Origin: Beta vulgaris subsp. vulgaris
Lineage: Eukaryota; Streptophyta; Magnoliopsida; Caryophyllales; Amaranthaceae
Length of the DNA: 64,000 bases
Assembly: GCF_026745355.1 (NCBI RefSeq)
Contig: NC_079207.1
Coordinates: 37,967,421 to 38,031,420 of the forward strand
Direction: 5' to 3'
The position numbers and the translations under genes are program-made. Below are positions 24,401-34,803 of this stretch, one piece after another (position 1 is the first letter of the stretch; each line of letters opens with the position of its first letter). Below the pieces are notes generated by a model. The model saw nothing but the letters and a program-made list of their open reading frames with translations. It was not told the DNA's origin and made no database searches.

Positions 24401-24710
24401 GGAAGAGCGCTTTGGACTTCTCGCTCTCCATCAGCGGGAATCCGTCCAGTAGATGCCTCCATTTCTGAGCTGGAGGCCGGCAGGTTAACTCCTCGTCTGA
24501 TACGAGCTGTTTGCTTGACGCGCGCCAGATTTCCCTGCACAGGTAAAGACTGGGTCGTCTGACTTTGCCGTTCATGACTAAAGAAAAAGAATGCATGCTC
24601 GGCAGAGATAGGTCCAACTCTAGAAGATGCCGAGGAAGACAAGCCCTCAATTCTAGGGTAGTACCAACCCCTGAGCGGCCGGGATTGTTCGATGAAGAGG
24701 ACGAATCCAT
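21466..24710 (-). pseudogene. Spliced antisense gene of the Tat element (putative gypsy-type transposon / Transposase_28-like)
   Basis: Four exons on the strand opposite gag-pol can be read with GT-AG introns: 24710-23486, 23406-23288, 22877-22157 and 22057-21466. It starts MDSSSSSNNPGRSG. After a frame change exon 1 has a low-complexity acidic/Ser region and then a conserved block (GLRFPLHPFISRLLYYY, KLAPNSWKHF; 24040-23930). This resembles the family Pfam calls putative gypsy type transposon. A shift near 23940 leads to FIAVCEFKGVDPSMAAF and SFKGPSNWIPFKEMFYN. Intron 1 preserves phase (G|AC); intron 3 does too. Exon 3 is basic and Pro-rich (PPPKKSKGF) then Ser-rich; exon 4 is a coiled coil with an acidic tail ending ENNTPPYA. 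In-frame stops (about 23600, 22640, 21990, 21540) show decay. The function of this family is unknown. Confidence 0.7.
22947..23262. repeat. Minisatellite in intron 2 of the antisense gene
   Basis: About seven degenerate units of ~45-55 bp, each with GACGTTCTGTCC(TT), AAGAAGGAGCTCGTCCAGAAG or close variants. The array lies wholly inside intron 2 (22878-23287) and ends next to a 20-base A run (about 23259-23279). Confidence 0.8.
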
Positions 24711-24944
24711 TTTCTTAAAATATGCGTGAAAATACAAAGGAAATAAATGAGGAAATACCTGTAGAGAAAGTTCGGACGAATGTCAAGGACGAACCGGAAC
24801 TTCGGACGGACAAAGTAGTAGTATGCAAGAGCTTGGACGGGAGTAATTTCTCTCTCTAAAAAAGCTCAGTAAAAATTGCGGAGTCTATCTCTCTAGAAAA
24901 TTTCTCAGCGATGTTAAAATGATTTCAGAAACGACAAAGTCACA

Positions 24945-24953
24945 TATTTATAG
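24945..24953 (-). promoter_or_regulatory. TATA box for the antisense gene
   Basis: On the minus strand the sequence reads CTATAAATATGTG. It lies 235 bp upstream of the ATG at 24710 and outside the 3' LTR, so the antisense gene appears to have its own promoter. The start site would fall near 24915. Confidence 0.6.
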
Positions 24954-25116
24954 AGGGGTGAAAGTGACCCCCTCATCCGATAAAAGAAACCGTTGCTCTT
25001 GAGGGTTGACCTGTGGAGACCGGCAAAATGGCGCCTCTTTTTTGAAAAAGAGAAGGGCAGTTCCAGGTCGGTTAAAAGAGGAAATCCACCGTCTTGGCAC
25101 CTAAATGGTAACTTCC

Positions 25117-25135
25117 ACTTTTAAGGGGCAAATGT
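25117..25135 (+). other. Polypurine tract of the Tat element
   Basis: ACTTTTAAGGGGCAAATG immediately precedes the 3' LTR start (25136). Confidence 0.7.
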
Positions 25136-25760
25136 TGTAGCCTAAAAATCAAGGGCTACCAAGATGACACGTGGCTCCATCCTAGCCTTACATGTGGCGC
25201 AAGCTTATGAAGGTAAAGCACATCGGTCAGAAAATTATGTGGGCTAAAGTACACCTTTCTCAGGAAAAAGATGTACTAAAACCACTCTTATGGCCCAAAC
25301 CTGTACTTAGGCCCAGCTAAAGCATCTTATACTCCTGCATAAAGGTGAGGTGTGATGACCAATCAATACCTGCCACCTGTCACCATTTTATTGCTTAGCC
25401 AATCAGATGCTCTCAAATTAGGGTGACATCAAGGTACAACAATCATTTCAAACAGTATAGATAGTCCTTGAAATCAGGGGAAAGGTACGTTTTTCAGAGT
25501 ATAGTACTGTTATTCTGCCATAAATTCTCTCTCTCTCTACTTTCTCTCGCTAAAATATCCTTCACATTATCCCTGATATCTGACTTAAGCATCGGAGGGG
25601 GAAATACCACCCAAACCTCCAGGGTGGTCCCTTTTTTGCAGTTGGCTAGTCGGAGCTCAGTATCGGGAATCGAGTCCAATAATTGTTGCACGAGTCTCCA
25701 AGTTAAGAACCTGTTGTTGGGAGTCGTTGTATTAAATTACTAGTTTCATACTACGTAACA
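25136..25760 (+). repeat. 3' LTR of the Tat element
   Basis: 625 bp, matching 14213-14834 closely. It ends ACGTAACA and is followed by CTTTCTAT. Confidence 0.93.
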
Positions 25761-26140
25761 CTTTCTATTTCTTTTGAAGTTGTTTGATGAATTGAGAAGC
25801 TTAGATCATTCTACTGCAGGTTGCCTTTAGGAATGTTTAACTGTTGCTTTGATAATTTGACAACAATTTATTGTGGTGCCAATTCATTTAAGTGACACGA
25901 AGCAGGAGAAGCTAACGGGGACTTTGACTAAAGTTTGGTTCCTTCATTTCATTTTTTTTTCTTTTTAACCTTAGTATATCAAATTTTCAAAACATTTCTA
26001 ATTTCAAAAATTTCCACAACACAAATAAGAATATGATAATATAATTCTCAAATGATCTCTTATTAATATTAAAGCTTAATTAGACTAGCAAACATAATTA
26101 ACTTTGCCTAAATCATGCTTTAAAAACATGGGCTATTATA
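25761..26140 (-). repeat. LTR A, third segment
   Basis: Resumes LTR A after the Tat insertion (CTTTCTATTTCTTTTGAAG) and runs to GGGCTATTATA. It matches 29106-29484 and 31675-32054. Confidence 0.85.
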
Positions 26141-26534
26141 ATCTACCACCCTTAGAAGAAATTTCGTCCTCAAAATTGAAAACGTAAAATTTAAGATCAT
26201 TTCAATACGCTTAAATCACATGAACATCTTAGACAAAATCCCAAATTGAAACAGATACACTTACTCTATAACCTCAAATGATTCATGGCTCCTCAATCCA
26301 ATAATCACTAAGCCTCAACCAAGATTGTCCACAATTTCCTCAAATCATCACATATTATATTCCAAATAACACTTTTCACATTTCTAAATTCTCGATATTT
26401 AACCTTTAATTTCCTCAATTTCCAACTAACTAATAACCCTAACCAACTTTAAATAATTCTAAATATCTTTCTTAACTCATATGCCATGATATGAAGATCA
26501 CGACAACTATAAACAACCATGCTATGATACCATC
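26141..26534 (-). other. Internal region 1 of the large-LTR family, with PBS and PPT
   Basis: 394 bp and non-coding. On the minus strand it starts with a PBS, TGGTATCATAGCA (plus 26520-26532, two bases from LTR B), and ends with GACGAAATTTCTTCTAAGGG, a PPT-like stretch against LTR A. A short non-coding interior with normal priming sites indicates a non-autonomous element. Confidence 0.75.
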
Positions 26535-27800
26535 TCCAAAAGCCCGCACTTCCGAGCTGCTAGCTAATCACACTTATCTTTCATGAATCTCAATCAACAC
26601 TTAATAACCTTTGAATTATATTCATTCGCAGCGGAAAACATAACTATAAAACGATCATGGACCTATGGGTTATGGGCCCACAACATAATGACTTCAAAAC
26701 CAAATAACATATTACATAATACCTTAATTACTCGATTCCCAAAACAATACAATATTAAATCTTTCACTAAGAACTTGAATACTTCCAAATACAACCTTTG
26801 AATCACTAGTATATCTACAATTTAATAACCAACTCTTTACTTCCAATCTACTATGAGCTACCAACACAAACCTGCAAATTACAGAGGAAAATACAAAACA
26901 AAAACAAAACTAAAATGAGTGAAAAACTCAGTAACTTTACTTCAGCCCGTCAAAACGATTTTGGTTCGTAAACATTTTTCATATCAGAAACTAACTTGGT
27001 AATTGTTCGAAAAAAACAAACTTCATTATTGAAAATATATCGCCGGCATAACTTAATCACATTACAGAAATCGCTGGCAAGTACAGGCGGAAACTTAACA
27101 TAATATAACATAACACAACATTTGACCTCATCTGGTCTTAACTCATATACGAATCATTTTCCTCCACCTATACCTTACCCACTATGCATCTCAGTTCATA
27201 AACTAAGCCAGCTAAAACAATTTCAAAATCATTTTCTCATTATCATACTCAAATTGTATTCCAAGAAACACACATATTTCTGAACAATTCCAATAGCATA
27301 ACAAAGTCATATTCCACAAATCCACATGAAGATGCATCTATAACCATGGCCATGACTATAAACGATATATGATATCTAAAATTCAATATAATGCACACAC
27401 GGGAATTTAAATAGATTTTACTGAACATAAAGGTTACCTCATATTCAATCACAACTATATGCAACCTCCAAGAACATCTATGATAATCTTGATCTTCAAC
27501 TCCAGCTCGAACTCCAAAATAATTCACCCAACACAATAACATAATCAACGACTGTTCTTCAAATAGATAGTAATCAACTTAAACCTTATGAGCTAGTTAT
27601 GATTTTCTAAATGATACCAAAAATTCTCAACAACATATGCTATTCTAATAAAACCTTTTAATACCAATCCCTCAAACTTATTTCAATATCATAACTAAGA
27701 CCATCTGATCAATCAGTCACCAAAATCTTGATTTTGAAATTCTGAAATTGATTAAGAAGATAAAGTCATTAACAAGAATCTCGTTTATATCTTCAAATCA

Positions 27801-28053
<253 letters not shown>

Positions 28054-28439
28054 GGGTTTTTCTACGTTATATCCTTGTGGTTTTTCAATTTCTACGTTGT
28101 ACCCCAAGATTTTAAAAATTCTATAGAGTACCCTCAAACTTACCTTTTTTAATACACAATGCCCTTACCACTTATATACGTCATTAATTTCGACTACTTT
28201 TTATAATTTGGTGGAACGAATCTAATTAGCGAATAATCCTTCTAAGGGTTAAATTATGTATAAGTCAAATTAGTTCCAATAAATTTTAAAAAATAAATGA
28301 AATTAATGACATATAATCAGCAATTTGGGCACCATGCATTACAAAAGGTAAGCTTGAGGATACCGTGTGGAATTTTTAAAAAGTTGGAGTACAACGTAGA
28401 AACCGAAAAAACACAGGGGTATAACGTAGAAACAAAACT
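28054..28439. mobile_element. Long-TIR MITE inside the microsatellite (MULE-like)
   Basis: The first ~100 bp (GGGTTTTTCTACGTTATAT, then TTTCTACGTTGTACCCCAAG) and the reverse complement of the last ~100 bp (GTTTTGTTTCTACGTTATAC, then TTTCTACGTTGTACTCCAAC) match at roughly 80% by eye. There is no coding capacity. LTRs A and C lack it. The target duplication cannot be defined because the target is AAT repeat. Long TIRs suggest a Mutator-type MITE. Confidence 0.8.
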
Positions 28440-28440
28440 G

Positions 28441-28560
<120 letters not shown>

Positions 28561-29484
28561 GATATATAAACTAATTTAGGTTTTCATAAATAAATCTAGT
28601 TTGATAAGTTTAGCTTAGATGATATTATCTTGCAACAAAACTGATGTTACAAATCAATAAAAAGTTCAACTTTACTTGTGAAAATCATTAACAACTAATA
28701 ACATGTAAATCATATTGCAATTGATGAAATAGGATAATAATTAAAACCCAAAATTTTTACCAGCCAATGAAATTCGAAACTCAGCAAAACATAAGATTAA
28801 CGGCCCAGCACCACCGCAGAGCAACAACACTAACACCCACGCACAGCAGCAATGCATCAGAAAGTTCATCAATAACACCAAACTTGCAAAGGGTATAACT
28901 CATAGCTCCGAACTCCGATTGAAGAAATTTTTGAGCCTAAATTTAATAACTCGAAGAGATCTAAAACTTTGATGAAGAAACAAGGGGCAATTTTTTGATT
29001 GCATGTTGGAGAAAATTGCAGAAAAAGATTGACGAAAACAGAGGAGATGTAATAAGAGAGAAGGAAAATAAATTTTTAGTGTGAGGGTTTCATCTTTACT
29101 GAGTCCTTTCTATTTCTTTTGAAGCTGTTTGATGAATTGAGAAGCTTAAATCATTCTACTGCAGGTTTCCTTTAGGAATGTTTAACTGTTGCTTTGACAA
29201 TTTGACAACAATTTATTGTGGTGGCAATTCATTTAAGTGACACGAAGCAGGAGAAGATAAAGAGGACTTTGACTAAATTTTGGTTCCTTCATTTCATTTT
29301 TTTTCTTTTTAATCTTAGTATATCAAATTTTCAAAACATTTCTAATTTCAAAAATTTCCGCAACACAAATAAGAATATGATAATATAATTCTCAAATGAT
29401 CTCTTATTAATATTAAAGCTTAATTAGACTAGCAAACATAATTAACTTAGCCTAAATCATGCTTTAAAAACATGGGCTATTATA

Positions 29485-29876
29485 ATCTACCACCCTTAGA
29501 AAAAATTTCGTCCTCAAAATTGAAAACATATAATTTTAGATCATTTCAAAACGCTTAGATCACGTGAACATCTTAGACAAAATCCCAAATTTAAACAGAT
29601 ACACTCTCTATAACCTCAAATGATTCATGGCTCCTCAATCCAATAATCACTAAGCCTCAATCAAGATTCTCCACAATTTCCTCAAATCATCGCATATTAT
29701 ATTCCAAATAACACTTTTCACATTTCTAAATTCTCGATATTTAACCTTCAATTTCCTCAATTTCCAACTAACTAATATCCCTAACCAACTTTAAACAATC
29801 CCAAATATCTTTCTTAACTCATATGCCATGATATGAAGATCACGACAACTATAAACAACCATGCTATGATACCATC
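29485..29876 (-). other. Internal region 2 of the large-LTR family
   Basis: 392 bp, highly similar to 26141-26534, with the PBS on the minus strand at plus 29862-29874 and no coding capacity. Confidence 0.78.
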
Positions 29877-31064
29877 TCCAACAGCCCGCACTTCCGAGCT
29901 GCTAGCTAATCACACTTATCGTTCATGAATCTCAATTAACACTTAATAAACTTTGAATTATATTCATTCGCAGCGGAAAACATAACTATAAAACGATCCC
30001 GGACCTATGGGTTATGGGCCCACAACATAATAACTTCAAAACCAAATAACATATTACATAATACCTTAATTACTCGATTCCCAAAATAATAGAATATTAA
30101 ATCTTTCACTAAGAACTTGAATACTTCCAAATACAACCTTTGAATCACTAGGATATCTACAATATAATAACCAACTCTTTTCTTCCAATCCACTATGAGG
30201 TCGCAACACAAACCTGCAAATTACAGAAGAAAATACAAAACAAAAACAAAACTAAAATGAGCAAAAACTCAGTAACTTTACTTCAGCCCGTCAAAACGGT
30301 TTTGGTTCGTAAACATTTTTCATATAAGAAACTAACTTGGTAATTGTTCGAAAAAAAAATTCATTATTGAAAATATATCGCCGGCATAGCTTAATCACAA
30401 TACAGAAATCGCTGGCAAGTACAGGCTGAAACTTAACATAATATAACATAACACAATATTCGACCTTATCTGGTCTTAACTCATATACGAATCATTTTCC
30501 TCAACATGTACCTTACCCACTATTCATCTCAGTTCATAAACTAAGCCAGCTAAAAAAAATTTCAAAATCATTTTCTCATTATCATACTCAAATTGTATTC
30601 CAAGAAACACACATATTTCTGATCAATTCCAATAGCATAACAAAGTCATATTCCACAAATCAACAAATGAAGATGCATCTATAACCATGGCCATAACTAT
30701 AACGATATATAATATCTAAAATTCAATATAATGCACACACGGGCATTTAAATAGATTTTACTGAACATAAAGGTTACCTCATATTCAAGCACAACTATAT
30801 GCAATCTCCAAGAACATTTATGATAATCTTGATCTTCAACTCCAGCTTGAAGTCCAAAATAATTCACCCAACACAATAACATAATCAACGACCGTTTAAT
30901 AAAACCTTTTAATACCAATCCCTCAAACTTATTTAAATATCATAACTAAGACCATCTGATCAATTAATCACTAAAATCTCCACTTTGAAATTCTGAAATT
31001 GATTAAGATAAAGTCATTAACAAGAATCTCGTTTATATCTTCAAATCAGAATAATAATAATAAC

Positions 31065-31125
<61 letters not shown>

Positions 31126-32054
31126 TAAAAAATAAAAAACTAATTTAGGCTATCATAAATAAATCTAGTTTTATAAGTTTAGCTTAGATGATATTATCTT
31201 GCAACAAAACTGATTTTACAAATCAATAAAAAGTTCAAATTTACTTGTGAAAATCATTAACAAATATTAGCATGTAAATCATATTGCAATTGATGAAATA
31301 CGATAATAATTAAAACCCAAAATTTCTACCTGCCAATAAAATTCGAAACTCAACAAAACTTAACATTAATGACCCAGTATCACCGCACAACAACAACACT
31401 AACACCCATGCACAGCAGCAACGCATCAAAAAGTTCAGCAATTACACCAAACTTGCAAAGGGCTTATGTCATAGCTCTGAACTCCGATTGAAGAAAATTT
31501 TGAGCCTAAATTCAATAACTTGAAGAGATCTAAAACATTGATGAAGAAACAAGGGGCAAATTTGGATTGCATATTAGAGTAAAATGCAGAAAAAAGATTG
31601 ATGAAAACAGAGGAGATGAAATAAGAGAGAAGGAAAATAAGTTTTTGGTGTGAGGGTTTCATCTTTACTGAGTCCTTTCTATTTCTTTTGAAGTTGTTTG
31701 ATGAATTGAGAAGCTTAGATCATTCTACTGCAGGTTGCTTTTAGGAATGTTTAACTGTTGCTTTGACAATTTGACAACAATTTATTGTGGTGGCAATTCA
31801 TTGAAGTGACACGAAACAGGAGAAGATAAAGAGGACTTTGACTAAATTTTGGTTCCTTCATTTCATTTTTTTTTTCTTTTTAATCTTAGAATATCAAATT
31901 TTAAAACATTTCTAATTTCAAAAATTTCCACAACACAAATAAGAATATGATAATATAATTCTCAAATGATCTCATATTAATATTAAAGCTTAATTAGACT
32001 AGCAAACATAATTAACTTTGCCTAAAACATGCTTTAAAAACATGGGCTATTATA
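29877..32054 (-). repeat. LTR C of the large-LTR family
   Basis: 2,178 bp, free of large insertions. It is followed by GCCAG, matching the GCTAG before LTR A with one change. A ~37-bp segment present in A and B (around 27558-27650) is shortened at about 30895. Confidence 0.88.
31050..31123. repeat. (AAT)n microsatellite in LTR C
   Basis: About 74 bp, the shortest of the three, with an early AAC interruption (31063). Confidence 0.95.
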
Positions 32055-32059
32055 GCCAG

Positions 32060-32671
32060 GTCCAATACTCCCCAACATATTTTTCGAGGATTTAGCGAGG
32101 TTTTGGCTAATTGACGATCTTTCGTTGTTTAGACACAATTTTAGGTACGATAAATAATGATCACAACTTGACAAGTTAATAACTGGCAAAATTGCAATCA
32201 GAAGCAAACGTTAACATGGATGGAAAAGTTCCAACCTAAAGTCCAGTTCTATGTTTGAGACTATGGTCAGGTTTAGGTTAAATCTGAAAGGGGCCATGAC
32301 TAAGAGATTGATCACACGCTTCATACCTCTGCTTAAAGAGGTGGCCACGTGTAAGACACACTCCAGTTCTCAAGTCAGGAGCAAGTGAATAATGCCATGG
32401 TTGGGTAAATTTGCTTATGACCATGATCTAACATTATCGCTTAGGAAGTTTTTTGGAAGGACAACACGCAAACCCTCGGTGGGTGGCCTCACACATAGAA
32501 CACGTGCTAATGAGGCAACGTAGATTGTCCTTATATCGGCTTAAACAATAGCCATGCATATGCAAAAGTGTAATCTCATTTTAAAGCATAAAAAGAGTAT
32601 GAGTCATATTTCGAGTTTCACCCACTCATTATAATTTTTTTTAAAAATCCTACCTAGTGAAGTCGCCAAAT
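32060..32671 (-). other. Leader and PBS of a minus-strand gypsy fragment
   Basis: Read on the minus strand, 32671-32648 gives TTTGGCGACTTCACTAGGTA. This is close to the TTTGGCGACTC(C)ACTGGGGA type PBS of Tat/Ogre-like elements, and it directly follows an LTR-like end (CACGCCTACA). The remaining ~590 bp to 32060 would be the 5' leader. No coding region is visible, and the rest of the element is missing, cut at the right flank of the tandem array. Confidence 0.5.
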
Positions 32672-34803
32672 TGTAGGCGTGTTTCTATTTTCCCTACGCG
32701 GGATGTACACGTATTTGACTACTTCATTGTAAATATTTTAATAAAAATGTTTTGAAGTCATCCACAAGTCTTTGAAGGAAGGCTCATAAACCTAACTGGA
32801 TCAACATTTGGGACATATGCAATGTAGATTTTCCCATCTTGGCTCCATAGATGGTCAATGAACTATAGATTCAGTTCGGGGGTAAGGTTACGAACACGAT
32901 CAGGAACCATGACGCCCATTGGTGGCGTCTACTTAATACGATTCATAACAAGTTTATGCAGAAGAACAACCACATAATATTTTTATACACTCTAAAAACT
33001 ATTTAGTCTAGGTTGGTTTAAGAAACACATAAAAGACCAAATTTTTCGTGATATGTTATCATGAAATCAAATTATAGGAACTCTAGCATATTGTTCAAAT
33101 TATTTGATTAATATTAGAACAGTTCTTTAGGTTTTTGATTAGCAAAATAAGCATATGGGTGATAAAAAAAAGTCAACCAGGACATTTAGGCAAGCATATA
33201 AAAAATAAGAAATAAAAAGAGTAGAGATTAAACTAGTGGAAAAAACCTTATCTGTCAGTTAGTATCAGATGCGGTTTTTATAAAACCGCATCCGAAAATC
33301 GACATAAAAAATGGGAGGGAAAATGAGAGGACAATTTGATGTGGTCCTCAAAAAATCGCATAAGATTTTAGAAGCTGATGCGGTCTTTGTGGACTGCATC
33401 AGATTTCGGTCCACAAATATTTCTAACCCAACCAATATGCGCGGCCCAACTTCGTTCTAACCCTAAATCCCATCTAACCCTCTCTCATTTCTCACCCCCT
33501 CTCATTTCTCTCTCTCTCAATTCCCTCAAAATCTGATGCCGTCCTCCCTCCTCCATCCTCACCCACTCAGAAACCCTAATTTCTACCCTCAAACTCTTGC
33601 GCCTCAACACACAAACAAAATAAGAGAAATCCCTAACCAGTAACTTATACCATGGCAGCAAACCACCACCCCAGTCCACTCATTAAAAAAAAACTGGTTT
33701 ACTTGGGATTTGGGAGCCACGAATGACGAACGACGAACCTTTCATCTTCTTCATTATCATCAACTTCGTTCATCATCAACCACGAATCGTCGATTTTCTT
33801 CATCATCTCAGGCACGAATCGCGAATGACGAAATGAATCGCTTCATCATCATCGTTTTTTTCCAGATCTGGGTTCATATTTTTTCGTTTTTATTTTTCGT
33901 ATTTTGTTCGATTTTTTGTGTTCGTATTTTGTTCGATTTTCGCATTTTGTTTGCTTTTTTTTTTGTTCGATTTTTTTATGTTATATTTTTGTATAAGTTT
34001 TTTTTTTATTTAGTTATATTCATCTGAATTTATTTGGTTATATTCATCTGAATTTTTTTGTTGGGGTTGTGTTCTTGCTTTGCTGCTGCAGACCTGCAGG
34101 GCAAAATAGGTTTTTTTTTTGTATTTCTTGACCCCAAAATCTGATGCGGTTTTGCAAAACTGGATCAGGTATTGAGAATCTGATGCGGTCATGGACCGCA
34201 TCAGTTAATTTTCTTAAGCTGCTGCGGGTCCCATCTGATGCGGACCAAAACCGCATTAGTAAGGCTGGTTTTGACCTCATCAGATGGGCTTTTTTCCACT
34301 AGTGTTAGAATGTACAATATACAATTTCATATCAAAGATCTATATCATGAAAGAAATAGTTAGTAACTTCAATATAAAAATAATAGATTATTCAAGGCCC
34401 CTCATGATTATACCATGGCTTGGCTTTTAGAGATGGAAAACCTCCGGGGCGAGCAATCGTGAAGCTTGAAAATCTAAACGTGTGTATGAATGTATGCATT
34501 TTTTATTTGTATGTGTTTTGTAGCGAGGTTTTGTAGAAAGGTTTCATAAATTATGAAAGTCGTAGTATAAAAAAATCTGGAAAAACCGTATGAAATTCCG
34601 TTCTTTGATTCGTAAAATCAAAGAGTATTTATAGTAAAAGCGAAGGTGTGCTTGACGCGCCAACTGCGCCAGGTGAAGTGGATGTGTGACGCATATAGTG
34701 CGCCTGACGTGACATGACTAATCATCACTGCCCACGTGGCACGCGCTTTGAAGTAGGTAAAATAGACAACATGTTCATCACAAAGAGAAGTGCCCTCGGC
34801 GCT
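32672..34803 (-). repeat. Partial LTR of the minus-strand gypsy fragment
   Basis: It begins on the plus strand with TGTAGGCGTG next to the PBS. A minus-strand TATA box (CTATAAATA, plus 34626-34634) lies near its right end, as expected for U3. It is interrupted by a CACTA element at 33231-34304 and truncated at 34803 by the Tekay LTR. Confidence 0.5.
33231..34304. mobile_element. Non-autonomous CACTA element with CTGATGCGGT subterminal repeats
   Basis: 1,074 bp. The termini are (C/A)ACTAGTGGAAAAAA and TTTTTTCCACTAGTG, with TTA on both sides (33228-33230 and 34305-34307), the 3-bp duplication expected for CACTA. The left end carries an A in place of the terminal C. Inverted copies of ATGCGGTTTT/AAAACCGCAT crowd both ends (33271-33410, 34141-34260). 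The middle has a CT-rich leader-like stretch and T-rich sequence, with no transposase. Confidence 0.8.

Larger units (their letters stand above)
14213..25760 (+). mobile_element. Tat-type Ty3/gypsy retrotransposon, nested in LTR A
   Basis: 11,548 bp with nearly identical LTRs (14213-14834 and 25136-25760), a TGGCGCCGT PBS, gag, protease, RT, RNase H, a second RNase H and integrase. A ~4.6-kb 3' half holds an antisense gene. The dual RNase H and the long 3' region with an extra gene are Tat-lineage characters. Target copies are CTTTCTAT on both sides, and the empty site is intact in LTR B (29106-29113) and LTR C (31675-31682). LTR similarity indicates a recent insertion, yet the coding frames are already broken, so it may have been mobilised by another copy. 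Confidence 0.92.

Noticed and set aside
33485..34280. Several short frames inside the 33231-34304 CACTA
   Set aside because: They follow subterminal repeats and T-rich or CT-rich stretches and match no protein family I know.
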